A DNA stretch of 64,000 nucleotides, taken from Fimbriimonadaceae bacterium. Lineage in GTDB: Bacteria > Armatimonadota > UBA10988. The position numbers were made by a program, and so were the translations under genes. The notes beneath the pieces were generated by a model. It did no database searches and had not been told where the DNA came from. It saw nothing but the letters and a program-made list of their open reading frames with translations. Shown here in pieces: positions 48,802-57,914 of this stretch; the stretch's first letter is position 1; every line of letters starts with the position of its first letter. Location of the stretch: positions 62,001 through 126,000 of the forward strand of contig JADZEX010000014.1 of assembly GCA_020850355.1 (NCBI GenBank), in the 5' to 3' direction.

Positions 48802-50976
48802 ATGCCCGCCGTCGAGCTCTCCCGTCGCCATTTCCTGCAGACCGCCGCGCTGGCCGCTGGAGCAGCGGCTGCGCCGAGCTGCGGGGCCGCGCGACGGCCG
48901 AATGTGGTGGTGATTCTGACCGACGACATGGGCTTCAGCGACCTCGGCTGCTACGGCGGCGAGATCGACACGCCACACCTGGACCGGCTGGCGGCCGGCG
49001 GGGTGCGGCTGACCCAGTTCTACAACACCGCCCGCTGCTGCCCGACCCGTGCCTGTCTGCTGACGGGCCTCTACCCCCACCAGGCCGGGATGGGGCACAT
49101 GACCGGCCCGCGCCGCCTGGACGGCTACGAGGGCGACCTCAGCCCGCGCACCGCGACCCTCGCCGAGGTGGTGCGGCCGGCCGGGTACGGCGCCTACGCT
49201 GTCGGCAAGTGGCACGTCGCCCGCAACCAGAGCCCCGGCGGCGACCAGTCGGCCTGGCCGTTGCAGCGCGGCTTCCAACGCTACTACGGCACCATCAACG
49301 GCGCCGGCAGCTACTGGGACCCCGGCACCCTGACGCGCGACAACACGATGATCTCGCCGTTCGCCGATCCCGAGTACCGCCCCGCGACCTTCTACTACAC
49401 CGACGCCCTGGCCGCCGCCAGTTGCCGCTTCATTTCCGACCACGTCGCGCAGCAGCCGGCCCAGCCGTTCCTGCTCTACACCGCCTTCACCGCGGCCCAC
49501 TGGCCAATGCACGCGCCCGAGGAGCTGATCGCGAAGTACCAGCGACGCTACGAGGCGGGTTACGACACGATCCGCCAGGCCCGCTTCGAGCGCGCCCGCG
49601 AGCTCGGCCTGCTGCCCCGCGAGTGGCAGTTGTCGCCGCAGTTCGGCGACTGGAGCAAAGTCGCCGACCGGCGCTGGGAAGCGCGTTGCATGGCGACCTA
49701 TGCGGCGATGGTCGAACGGATGGACGCCGGGGTGGGGCAGATCGTGGCGACCTTGCGACAGCACGGGCAGCTCGACAACACGCTGCTGCTGTACCTGCAA
49801 GACAACGGGGGCTGCCAGGAAAACATCGGCCGCAGCGGCGCGGCGACCGACCCGAACTTGCGGTTCGAGCCGCTTGGCCCGGAGGTGGTCCGGACCGAGG
49901 GCCGACCGCAGCAGACCCGCGCCGGGCGGCCGGTGCGGCAGGGCCAGGGCGTCGATCCCGGGCCGGACGAGAGCTACCTCTCCTACGGCGAGGCCTGGGC
50001 GAATGTCAGCAACACGCCGTTCCGGGAGTACAAGCATTACGTCCACGAAGGTGGCATCAGCACCCCGCTGATCGCGCACTGGCCGGCCGGCATCACGCAG
50101 CGCGGGGCCCTGGTGACGACTCCGGGGCACCTGGTCGACGTGATGGCCACGGTGCTCGAGGTGACCGGCGCCAGCTACCCGACGAGCCGTGCCGGGCTGC
50201 CCCTGCCACCGCCCGAGGGACGCAGCCTGCGGCCGGCTTTCGACGGCGGGCGGGTGTGGCGCGAGGGGTTGTTCTGGGAGCACGAGGGCAACCGGGCGGT
50301 GCGCCTGGGCGACTGGAAGCTGGTGGCGAAGGGTGCGACCGGCGCCTGGGAGCTGTACGACCTGGCCGCCGACCGCACCGAACTGCACAACCTGGCGGCA
50401 GTCGAGCCCGCGCGGGTGGCCCAGATGGCGGCCATCGGGGAGGCCTGGGCGGCCCGGACGCACGCCCGACCCTGGCCGTGGGACAAGCCCGCGGCGGCCG
50501 CTGCCGCCGCGGCCGTCACCTTGACCTTGCCGCCCGGCGCCACGCTGGAGGACGAGCGGGCGCCGGATGTGGCCCGGCGGGCACTGCGGATCGAGGCGAC
50601 CGTGAGCCGGGCCGGCGACGGCGTGATTCTGGCGCAGGGCGGCACGCGGCTGGGGTACAGCCTGTACGTCAAGTCCGGCGTGCTGCAGTTCGCCTGGCGC
50701 CACGACGGACAGCGCACGCTGGTCGCGGCGGCCGGTCTGCTGCCGGCGGCGCCGTGGCAGATCGTGGCCGAGGTGACGGCGGCGAAGCGGGTGACCCTCA
50801 GCGTCAACGGCAGCCCGCTGGCCAGCGGCGCGGTCCCGGGCCTGCTGCCGGAGACGCCGACCGAGGGCCTGGTGGTGGGGCAGGACCCCGGCGCGGCGGT
50901 TGGCGACTACCAGAGCCCGGCGACCTTCGGCGGGGCGCTGGAGCAGGTCACTCTACAGCTTGCGGCCCGCCGCTGA
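48802..50976 (+). CDS. Tat-exported sulfatase with C-terminal LamG-like domain
   Basis: 724 residues. Tat-type signal LSRRHFLQTAALAAG; type I sulfatase core (~32-560) with ILTDDMGFSDLG (metal Asp41-42) and C79-C80-P-T-R, the CxP(S/T)R-type site whose first Cys becomes formylglycine; C-terminal ~180 residues form a concanavalin/LamG-like sandwich. It removes sulfate esters from glycans outside the cytoplasm. The ATG at 48802 has GGAG upstream; longer in-frame starts lie across the leader element. The gene ends 29 nt inside apbE (convergent). Confidence 0.9.
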   Translation: MPAVELSRRHFLQTAALAAGAAAAPSCGAARRPNVVVILTDDMGFSDLGCYGGEIDTPHLDRLAAGGVRLTQFYNTARCCPTRACLLTGLYPHQAGMGHMTGPRRLDGYEGDLSPRTATLAEVVRPAGYGAYAVGKWHVARNQSPGGDQSAWPLQRGFQRYYGTINGAGSYWDPGTLTRDNTMISPFADPEYRPATFYYTDALAAASCRFISDHVAQQPAQPFLLYTAFTAAHWPMHAPEELIAKYQRRYEAGYDTIRQARFERARELGLLPREWQLSPQFGDWSKVADRRWEARCMATYAAMVERMDAGVGQIVATLRQHGQLDNTLLLYLQDNGGCQENIGRSGAATDPNLRFEPLGPEVVRTEGRPQQTRAGRPVRQGQGVDPGPDESYLSYGEAWANVSNTPFREYKHYVHEGGISTPLIAHWPAGITQRGALVTTPGHLVDVMATVLEVTGASYPTSRAGLPLPPPEGRSLRPAFDGGRVWREGLFWEHEGNRAVRLGDWKLVAKGATGAWELYDLAADRTELHNLAAVEPARVAQMAAIGEAWAARTHARPWPWDKPAAAAAAAAVTLTLPPGATLEDERAPDVARRALRIEATVSRAGDGVILAQGGTRLGYSLYVKSGVLQFAWRHDGQRTLVAAAGLLPAAPWQIVAEVTAAKRVTLSVNGSPLASGAVPGLLPETPTEGLVVGQDPGAAVGDYQSPATFGGALEQVTLQLAARR

Positions 50977-51940
50977 GCGGCTCGTCCGGTGCCGGGTAGA
51001 CGAACCCGCGGACGCCGGGCGTGGCGGCCAGCAGGGCCTGGCCAGCGGTCTGGCCGAGCACACAGCAGGCGGTGGCCAGCGAGTCGCTGTCAATCCCACG
51101 CGGGGCGATCACGGTCGCCATCGTGCGGTCGGTGCAGCCGAGGCCGGTGCGCGGGTCGACGATGTGGCTATAGCGCCGGCCGTCGAGTTCCAGGAACTGG
51201 TTGGTGTCGCCCGACGTCGAAATCGCGGCGTTGGCCAGGACGACGCGGCGTTCGGCGGGCGGCAGGCTGGGCACCTCGATCTGCCAGCCCGCGCTCCCCG
51301 GTGGTGGATCGCCCGCGACGATGTCGCCGCCGGCTTCGATCAGGGCCGCCCCAACGCCGTGGCGGCGCAGCTCGAGCAACGCCTGGTCGGCCGCGTCGCC
51401 CTTGGCGATGCCGCCGAGGTCGAGCAACATGCCCGGCCGCAGCAGCCGGGCGGTGGCTGCCGCCGGATCGAGTTGGAGCAGGTGCCAGTCGATCCGACCG
51501 CGAGCCGCGGCCAACGCGGCCGGGTCGGGCAGCCGCCGGTCGCGACGAGCCTGCCGCCAGAGCGCCACCGCCGGGCCGACGGTGATGTCGAAGGCCCCGC
51601 CGCTGCGGGCGGCCAAAGCGTTGGACGCCGTCAACAAGCGCAGCAGGTCGGCCGAGACGGCGACCGGCTGATCCGGGGTCTGCGCGCAGAGCTGGCGCAC
51701 CTCGCTGCTGGGGCGGTAGTCGCTGGCGACCTGCTCCAGGGCGGCGAACCGCGCAAAGGCGGCCCGCACCGCGGGCACCGCCTGCTCGTCGGTCGCCCAG
51801 ACGGTGATCCGGACCTGGCCGCCCATGTGGAGCTGGGTGTAGGTGTGGCGCAGCGAATCCGGCGCGGCGGCAGGAAGTGGTGGGGCCACAAGGAACGAGA
51901 CGGTGACCATGATGACGATCACATACTGCGCACGGCGCAT
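50948..51940 (-). CDS. apbE: ApbE-family FAD:protein FMN transferase
   Basis: 330 residues from ATG 51940 with GGGAGG upstream. A signal peptide or anchor is visible (YVIVIMVTVSFLVAPPL). GGAFDITVGPAVALWR, LDLGGIAKGDAADQAL, LIEAGGDIVAGDP and ISTSGDTNQFLELDGRRYSHIVDP are ApbE motifs; the last supplies the Mg/FAD-contact segment. It attaches FMN to a Thr of NqrC- or RnfG-type proteins. Its 5' end overlaps that of the divergent SUMF1-like gene by up to 31 nt. ATG 51910 is a shorter option. Confidence 0.87.
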   Translation of the reverse strand: MRRAQYVIVIMVTVSFLVAPPLPAAAPDSLRHTYTQLHMGGQVRITVWATDEQAVPAVRAAFARFAALEQVASDYRPSSEVRQLCAQTPDQPVAVSADLLRLLTASNALAARSGGAFDITVGPAVALWRQARRDRRLPDPAALAAARGRIDWHLLQLDPAAATARLLRPGMLLDLGGIAKGDAADQALLELRRHGVGAALIEAGGDIVAGDPPPGSAGWQIEVPSLPPAERRVVLANAAISTSGDTNQFLELDGRRYSHIVDPRTGLGCTDRTMATVIAPRGIDSDSLATACCVLGQTAGQALLAATPGVRGFVYPAPDEPLSGGPQAVE

Positions 51941-52769
51941 CGCGCCCTCCCTGGCCCGGCTCGGCCTGTTCGGCAGCACGCTCCTGCTGCTGCTGACATC
52001 GCCTGGGACGACCGCCGAGGCGGCGAAGTTCGAGGCCTACAAGGTGGAGTTGCCGGCCAACCTGGTGTCCTTCGAGATGCTGCCGGTGCCCGGCGGCAGC
52101 TTCGAGTTCGCCGACCCGGCGAAGGGCGGCACAGCCGGCCAGGTGGCCGTTAAGCCGTTCTGGATGGGCAAGGTTGAGGTGACCTGGGACGAGTTCGACG
52201 TGTTCTGCTTCCGCATGGACCAGACCGACGCCGAAGTGGCCGCCAACGCCGACGCCGCCAACCGGCCGTCGATGCCCTACGGGGCGCCCGACCGCGGCTA
52301 CGGCCATCAGGGTTACCCCGCCATCAGCATCGCCGCCCAGGCCGCCCAGAAGTACTGCGAGTGGCTCTCCAAGAAGACCGGCGTGAGCTACCGCCTGGCG
52401 ACCGAAGCAGAGTGGGAGTGGGCCGCGCGCGGTGGGGCCGCCGAGGCCAAGGCCAACGCCGACAACGCCTGGACCGCGGCCAACTCGCCGGGGACGACGC
52501 AGCCAGTGGCGCAGAAGCAGGCCAACGGCTACGGGCTGCACGATTTGCTGGGCAACGTGGTGGAGTGGGTGGTCGCCAGCGATGGCGAGTTGGTGACGCG
52601 TGGGGGGTCTTTCAAGGATGCCGCGGAGTTCGTGACGCACCGCAAACGGGCGGTCAAGACCGACGACTGGCAGGCCCAGGACCCGCAGCAGCCGAAGAGC
52701 AAGTGGTGGCTCTCGGACGGTGACTTCGTCGGCTTCCGCATCGTGCGGGCCTACGAGCCCGGTCAGTGA
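51909..52769 (+). CDS. secreted SUMF1/FGE-sulfatase-domain protein without catalytic Cys
   Basis: 286 residues. ATG 51909 or 51912; a hydrophobic segment (LARLGLFGSTLLLLLTSPG) acts as signal. PVPGGSFEFAD, KPFWMGKVEVTWDEF, YRLATEAEWEWAARGG and LHDLLGNVVEW mark the SUMF1 fold. The C-terminal region ending FVGFRIV has no cysteines where FGE has its two copper-binding/catalytic Cys, so it is unlikely to make formylglycine. It is followed by a Gfo/Idh/MocA gene and lies near the sulfatase. A structural or lectin-like role is more likely. Confidence 0.8.
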   Translation: MMTITYCARRIAPSLARLGLFGSTLLLLLTSPGTTAEAAKFEAYKVELPANLVSFEMLPVPGGSFEFADPAKGGTAGQVAVKPFWMGKVEVTWDEFDVFCFRMDQTDAEVAANADAANRPSMPYGAPDRGYGHQGYPAISIAAQAAQKYCEWLSKKTGVSYRLATEAEWEWAARGGAAEAKANADNAWTAANSPGTTQPVAQKQANGYGLHDLLGNVVEWVVASDGELVTRGGSFKDAAEFVTHRKRAVKTDDWQAQDPQQPKSKWWLSDGDFVGFRIVRAYEPGQ

Positions 52770-52791
52770 TTGGCAGAATCGGAGGAGCAGC

Positions 52792-54051
52792 ATGAGTCAG
52801 CATGAGGTGTCCCGGCGCGATTTCGTGAAGGTTGCCGGCGCGACCGCCGCGAGCCTCGCCGCGGTCCAGTCGCGGGCCTGGGCGCAGGGCAGCGACGTCA
52901 TTCGGATCGGCCTGATCGGCTGCGGCGGCCGCGGCACCGGCGCCGCCGAGGACTGCCTGGGGTCGGCCGAGAATCTCAAGATCGTCGCCATCGGCGACCT
53001 CTTCGCCGATCGCATGAACGGCGCCAAGGACCGCCTGCGCAAGAAGGGCGACCAGGCCGACCTGCCCGACGAGCGCTGCTTCAGTGGCTTCGACGCCTAC
53101 CAGAAGGTGATCGACAGCGATGTCCACCTGATCGTCACGGCCACCCCGCCCGGTTTTCGACCGCTGCACTTCGAGGCCGCGGTGCAGGCCGGCAAGCACG
53201 TCTTCATGGAGAAGCCCGTGGCGGTCGACCCGGTCGGCTGCCGCCGGGTGATGGCCGCGGCCGATCTGGCGACCGAGAAGAAGCTCTCGGTCGTCGCCGG
53301 CACGCAGCGGCGGCATGACGCCGGGTACCAGGAAACGGTCAAGCGGATCCGCGACGGTCAGATCGGTGACATTGTCGCGGCGCAGGCTTACTGGAACCAG
53401 GGCGGGCTCTGGAAGTACGACCGCCGCGACGGTATGTCCGATGTCGAATGGCAGATCCGCAACTGGCTCTACTTCGCCTGGACCAGCGGCGACCACATCG
53501 TCGAGCAGCATGTTCACAACCTCGACGTGATCAACTGGTGCATGGGTACCCATCCGGTCAAGTGCCTCGGCATGGGCGGCCGCCAGGTGCGCACCGACCC
53601 GGCCTACGGCCACATCTACGACCACTTCACGATCGAGTACGAGTACCCCGGTGGGGCGCGAATGATGAGCATGTGCCGCCAGCAGGCCGGCACCGCCAGC
53701 CGCGTCAGTGAAAACGTGATCGGCACCAAGGGCGTCGGCAACCCGGGCGGCTGGCTAAAGGTCACCGGTGGCGAAGAGTGGCGGTTCAACGGCCAGCGGC
53801 CGGGGGCCTACCAGCAGGAGCACCGCGACCTGATCGCCTCGATCCGCGGCGGCGCCTACCTCAACGAGGGCCGGCAGGTGGCCGAGAGCACGCTGACTGC
53901 CGTGATGGGCCGCCTGTCGGCTTACTCTGGCCAGGAAGTCACCTGGGACCAGATGATGAAGTCGACCCTCGACCTGACCCCGCCGAAGTACGAGTTCGGC
54001 GAGCTGGCCATGCCCGAGGTGGCGCAGCCCGGACGGTACCGGCTGACCTAG
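52792..54051 (+). CDS. Tat-exported Gfo/Idh/MocA-family oxidoreductase
   Basis: 419 residues. VSRRDFVKVAGATAASL is a Tat signal. IRIGLIGCGGRGTG is the NAD(P)-binding Rossmann motif; HVFMEKPVAVDPVG contains the EKP motif with the catalytic Lys; QHVHNLDVINWCMG and the C-terminal region fit the GFO_IDH_MocA C domain. The substrate is probably a sugar or inositol. GGAGGAG precedes the ATG. Followed by a strong hairpin at 54071-54105. Confidence 0.88.
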   Translation: MSQHEVSRRDFVKVAGATAASLAAVQSRAWAQGSDVIRIGLIGCGGRGTGAAEDCLGSAENLKIVAIGDLFADRMNGAKDRLRKKGDQADLPDERCFSGFDAYQKVIDSDVHLIVTATPPGFRPLHFEAAVQAGKHVFMEKPVAVDPVGCRRVMAAADLATEKKLSVVAGTQRRHDAGYQETVKRIRDGQIGDIVAAQAYWNQGGLWKYDRRDGMSDVEWQIRNWLYFAWTSGDHIVEQHVHNLDVINWCMGTHPVKCLGMGGRQVRTDPAYGHIYDHFTIEYEYPGGARMMSMCRQQAGTASRVSENVIGTKGVGNPGGWLKVTGGEEWRFNGQRPGAYQQEHRDLIASIRGGAYLNEGRQVAESTLTAVMGRLSAYSGQEVTWDQMMKSTLDLTPPKYEFGELAMPEVAQPGRYRLT

Positions 54052-54070
54052 ATCATCCCCGGAGTCGGCT

Positions 54071-54105
54071 GACAGCCGGAACCCGCTGGTCGGGCTCCGG
54101 CTGTC
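54071..54105 (+). terminator. terminator hairpin after Gfo/Idh/MocA gene
   Basis: A perfect 10-bp outer stem (54071-54080 with 54096-54105) and a 4-bp inner stem (CCCG/CGGG) 20 nt after the stop. No T-tract is present. Confidence 0.6.
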
Positions 54106-54117
54106 GCCGTTGGGGGC

Positions 54118-54144
54118 AGGACTCCGGCCAGCTCCTGCGAAGCC
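54118..54144 (+). promoter_or_regulatory. two-block leader element, exact N14 copy
   Basis: AGGAC (54118-54122), 14 nt, GCGAA (54137-54141), followed by GCC. Here GCAGGA can also pair with TCCTGC at the end of the spacer. Ends 20 nt before the ATG at 54162. Confidence 0.6.
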
Positions 54145-54161
54145 GCGGGCGGGAGCTTGCG

Positions 54162-55523
54162 ATGCGCTACGCTCTATGGGCGCTGCTGGCCGCACCGCCG
54201 TTGCTGGCCGGGTCGGCCGACCGCCTGCACGCTTACTGCTGGAGTGCCCCGCCCGCCGACTGTACCAACTTGACGCACCTGGTCTGGTTCAACGCCAAGA
54301 GCGACCCGGCCGCGGTGGCTGCCGACAGCCTGACCCGGCCAAACGGTCGGCGGGCGGTCTTCTCGTGGGACCTGCACCGCGAGCTGTTTCACCACCCGGC
54401 CGACCTCTGTCGCACGCCGGACGGCCAGCCAACCACGCAGCGCGGCGTCTGGCCCGAACAGGGCACCGCCACCGTACGGGCCAAGTTCACGGCCTTCTTT
54501 GGCGCCTTCCGGGCCGCTGGCGGGCAGGCCGACTACTTCATCTTGGACAGCGAGGACGGTTACAGCAACTGGAGCATCGGCGGCGAGACCGCGGCGGCGC
54601 GCTGGCAGGCGATCCAAGCCGATCCCCGCTTCGCGGCGCTGGCCGTCAAACTCGGCTTCAGTGACCTCAGCACCGTGGCGCGCTGGAGCGGGCGGCGCGA
54701 CTACCTGAAGTGGAACGCCGTGCTGGCCGGCGAATGCGACGCTGCCTTGCAGGCCGCTGTCTTCGAGCCGGCGCGGGCCTGCTTCCCGAACCTGCAGAGC
54801 AGCAACTACGGATCGCTGACGCTCACCGAGGCGAACGCCGTGCCGGATCTGAACGGTCATTGGCAATGGTCGGAGTCGCCGGGCTGCGGGACCCACGCCT
54901 CGCATTCGTTCTACGGCACGATCGGGCAGCTCGCCGGACGCACGCTGAGTGGCGGGCAACCCTACGGCCGCACCGCCTTCGGGGCCTTCCGCCTGGCGGT
55001 CAACTGGCTGCGGGCGATGCGACGCTCGTCGGACCGGCCGGTGATGCCCTGGCTGGCCTGGCAGCGCTACGCTGGCGACGATCCCAACAACCCGCAGGTG
55101 GCCTTCGCCAACACCAGTTACTGGGACGAGCTGGTCTACCACCTGGTGCTCGGCGATTGCGACACCCTGCTGTTCTGGAACCCGCACCCCTGGCGAGCCG
55201 ACCAGCCGGCCGACAGCCTCTCCACCGCGCGCGACGAGCAGCGGCTCGACAAGCTGCTCGCCGGGATGCGCACGACGCTGGCCGGCGGCCCCTGGGTGGC
55301 GCCGACGCTGCAGCCGGTGCCGTGGGACAGCCCCCTGGTAGCCAGCGCCCTGCGCGTCGGCCCGCGGGTGGTGTGGCGGATCACCGTGCCGACGGCGCCG
55401 GCCGTGCTGACCGCCCGGCTGGACGGGCATCCGGTCCGCCTGACCGTGCCGGCCGGGGCCTGCGGCGTCTGGTACGAGCATCCGGCCGGCGGGAAGCTGA
55501 CCGATCTGGCCGTCGGTGAGTGA
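54162..55523 (+). CDS. secreted protein of unknown function, TIM-barrel-like
   Basis: 453 residues, not recognised. Signal peptide RYALWALLAAPPLLAG, then an alpha/beta pattern with LTHLVWFNAKSD, ADYFILDSEDGYSNW, RPVMPWLAWQRYAG and DTLLFWNPHP, reminiscent of glycosidase barrels, and a beta tail from ~400. The acidic DSEDG and WDEL stretches are possible active-site positions, but this is a guess. It begins its own unit after a terminator and precedes the deacetylase gene by 13 nt. Confidence 0.65.
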   Translation: MRYALWALLAAPPLLAGSADRLHAYCWSAPPADCTNLTHLVWFNAKSDPAAVAADSLTRPNGRRAVFSWDLHRELFHHPADLCRTPDGQPTTQRGVWPEQGTATVRAKFTAFFGAFRAAGGQADYFILDSEDGYSNWSIGGETAAARWQAIQADPRFAALAVKLGFSDLSTVARWSGRRDYLKWNAVLAGECDAALQAAVFEPARACFPNLQSSNYGSLTLTEANAVPDLNGHWQWSESPGCGTHASHSFYGTIGQLAGRTLSGGQPYGRTAFGAFRLAVNWLRAMRRSSDRPVMPWLAWQRYAGDDPNNPQVAFANTSYWDELVYHLVLGDCDTLLFWNPHPWRADQPADSLSTARDEQRLDKLLAGMRTTLAGGPWVAPTLQPVPWDSPLVASALRVGPRVVWRITVPTAPAVLTARLDGHPVRLTVPAGACGVWYEHPAGGKLTDLAVGE

Positions 55524-55536
55524 ATGGAGAGCGTCG

Positions 55537-56850
55537 ATGCGCTGGACTGCCGCGCTGAGCGTCTTGCTGCTGTCCGCCGGGCGGGCGGCGGAGCTGCCGA
55601 ACGGCGGATTCGAAGACGGCCCGCTGCGCTGGGCGTTCAATGACCACACCTCGCAGGTGCTGCCAGCGGCCGCTCGCGGCGGGCGGCTGGGGCTGCGGGT
55701 GGGCAGCCTCGAGTACAACCCCGACGGCGCCAGCGTGGCAAGCTGCAAGCTGCCGGTGACACCGGGCGAGACCACCACGGTGACCTTTGCGGCACGGGCG
55801 ACGGCCGCCTGCAGCGGGGTCTACCTGCAGTTCACCAGCGCGGCGGGCAAGGAGGCGCCACCGGCCGAGCCGAAGGCCCAACTGGTCTGGCTGCCCCGCG
55901 AGTTGGACGGCCAGTGGCACGACGGGCGGCTGAGTGTGGCGGTGCCGCCGACGGCGGCCTGGCTGAACCTCTGGGTACACTCCTTCGCCGGTAGCGCCGG
56001 GCTCAACGACTACGACGACTTCCAGGTCAGCGGTGGCCTGGCCGCCGGCGAGCCGGTGCCGCCGGTCGAGCGCAAGCCGCGGCTGGCGCCCGAGGTCGAC
56101 CTCAGCAAGCTGCCACCGCGGGCCCAGCCGGCGGCGGTGATCCTGAAGCTCGACGACTTTCGACTGGTGCGCGGCGAGGTGCCCGAGGTCTGGCAGCGGC
56201 TGGCCACGCTCTTCGCCCAGCGCGGCGTGCAGGCGGGCTACGGCGTGCTGGCGGAATCGCTGGCCAGCGCGACGCCCGCGGCCCGCGAGTGGATGCGGCA
56301 GCAGCAAGCTGCGGGGACCATCGAGTTCTGGTTCCACGGCTGGACGCACCAGTCCCACACGGTCGCTGGCCAGGCCTGCAGTGAGCTGTTCAAGCTGCGG
56401 CCCGAGGAAGCGACCGACCTCTTCGCCCGCTCGCAGGCCGCCGCGCGGCTGGTGCTCGGGCAGCCGTTCCGAACCTTCGGCCCACCCGGCGGACCGTCGC
56501 CCAGCTTCGACGCCACGATCGGCGCGACGCTCGCCGCCGACCCCGACCTGCGCGTGTTCCTATACCCCCAGCCGCTGGACGACGCCGGCCGCGCGCTGGT
56601 CGCCGCGAGCCACGTGAAGATCCTCGACCGCGCCTGGCAGGCCAACCTCGAAAGCGCTGTGGGGGTGCCGCACTACCGCGCCCTGGTGGCCGGCTACGCG
56701 GCGTTGCCGGAGCGGCCCTACTTCGTTCTGCAGGGTCACCCACCGATGTGGTCGGGCGGGCGGTACGACGAGTTCCTGCGGATCCTGGACTTCCTGGTCG
56801 CCCAGCGGGTCGAGTTCGTGACGCCCGCGGCCTACGCGCTGGGACCCTAA
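55537..56850 (+). CDS. secreted polysaccharide deacetylase-like protein with N-terminal CBM
   Basis: 437 residues from ATG 55537 with GGAG upstream. Signal peptide MRWTAALSVLLLSAGRA; ~18-170 is a beta-sandwich starting ELPNGGFEDG as in many carbohydrate-binding modules; ~200-435 is NodB/DUF2334-like with VILKLDDFR (metal Asp) and FWFHGWTHQ (two His). It would deacetylate a glycan. It overlaps the flhB end by 4 nt tail to tail. Confidence 0.8.
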   Translation: MRWTAALSVLLLSAGRAAELPNGGFEDGPLRWAFNDHTSQVLPAAARGGRLGLRVGSLEYNPDGASVASCKLPVTPGETTTVTFAARATAACSGVYLQFTSAAGKEAPPAEPKAQLVWLPRELDGQWHDGRLSVAVPPTAAWLNLWVHSFAGSAGLNDYDDFQVSGGLAAGEPVPPVERKPRLAPEVDLSKLPPRAQPAAVILKLDDFRLVRGEVPEVWQRLATLFAQRGVQAGYGVLAESLASATPAAREWMRQQQAAGTIEFWFHGWTHQSHTVAGQACSELFKLRPEEATDLFARSQAAARLVLGQPFRTFGPPGGPSPSFDATIGATLAADPDLRVFLYPQPLDDAGRALVAASHVKILDRAWQANLESAVGVPHYRALVAGYAALPERPYFVLQGHPPMWSGGRYDEFLRILDFLVAQRVEFVTPAAYALGP

Positions 56851-57914
56851 CCCGCTCCGCGGCCGCGGCCGGAGAGGCGATAGACGTAAGCCAGGACCTC
56901 GGCCACCGCGGCGTACAGTTCCGGGGGCACCTCGCTGTTGACATCGCAGGCGGCGAACAGCGCGCGCGCCAGCGGCGGGTTCTCGACCAGCGGCACGCCG
57001 TGCTGCTGCGCCAGCTCGCGGATCCGCAGCGCCACCAGGCGTTGCCCCAGGGCGACCACCCGCGGCGCGTCCATCGACTCGGGGTCGTAGCGCAGGGCCA
57101 CCGCGTAGTGCGTGGGGTTGGTGATCACCACGTCGGCCTGCGGCACGTTGCTCATCATCCGGCGCCGCGACATCTCCATCTGCCGCCGCCGGATCGCGCC
57201 GCGGATCTCGGGCGAGCCCTCCATCGACCGCATCTCGTCGCGGATCTCCTGCTTCGTCATCATCAGCGACTTCTCGTGCTGGTACTTCTGCCAGGCGTAG
57301 TCGATGGCCGCCACGACCGCCAGCACCTCGATCGCCTTCCAGGCCATCTCGGCGATCTTCACGCCCGCGAAGGTCGAGGCGCTGAGGAGGTCCATCTCGA
57401 CCATCGCCAGGATCCCGCCGTAGTTGCGGTGCAGCCAGCCGTAGACGACCCAGCCGACCAGTAGCAGCTTCAGCGTGGACTTCACCAGCTCCGCCAGCGA
57501 CTGCGGCGAGATCAGCCGCTGCAGGCCCTTCAGGGGATTCAGCTTGGTGAAGTCGAACTTCAACGACTCGCCGACCAGGACCGGGCCGGTCTGCCCAACA
57601 TTGGCGACCAGCGCCGCGGTGGTGACCGCCGCCAGGATCGGCATCAGAACCATCAGGCTGCCGCGCGCCAACAGCGCCGGCGCCTCCAGCATCGCCCGCT
57701 CGCGGTCGCCGGCGGGGGCGATCTGCAGGTAGAAGACCATCTGCTCGCGCAGGAACTGATACAACTGCGGCGCGGCGGCCGAGATGGCGCTGAAGCCGGC
57801 CACCAGCACCGCCACCGAGGTCAGCTCGCGCGACTTGGCGAACTGCCCCTTCTTCCGCGACTCGTCCCGGCGTTTCGGGGTTGGGGCCTCGGTCTTGCCG
57901 TCGAACAGGCTCAT
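56847..57914 (-). CDS. flhB: flagellar export protein FlhB
   Basis: 355 residues. MSLFDGKTEAPTPKRRDESRKKG is the classic FlhB start; four membrane helices follow; the C-terminal cytoplasmic domain has DVVITNPTHYAVAL with the NPTH self-cleavage site. It switches export specificity from rod/hook to filament. The ATG at 57914 overlaps the fliR stop. Last gene of the flagellar operon in this window. Confidence 0.95.
   Translation of the reverse strand: MSLFDGKTEAPTPKRRDESRKKGQFAKSRELTSVAVLVAGFSAISAAAPQLYQFLREQMVFYLQIAPAGDRERAMLEAPALLARGSLMVLMPILAAVTTAALVANVGQTGPVLVGESLKFDFTKLNPLKGLQRLISPQSLAELVKSTLKLLLVGWVVYGWLHRNYGGILAMVEMDLLSASTFAGVKIAEMAWKAIEVLAVVAAIDYAWQKYQHEKSLMMTKQEIRDEMRSMEGSPEIRGAIRRRQMEMSRRRMMSNVPQADVVITNPTHYAVALRYDPESMDAPRVVALGQRLVALRIRELAQQHGVPLVENPPLARALFAACDVNSEVPPELYAAVAEVLAYVYRLSGRGRGAG

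Noticed and set aside
51909-52769. Formylglycine-generating enzyme for the nearby sulfatase
   Set aside because: The catalytic Cys pair is absent and the protein has an export signal.
19168-54144. Leader elements as transposon ends or attachment sites
   Set aside because: Copies share one orientation relative to the downstream start codon and no transposase is nearby; no target-site duplications seen.
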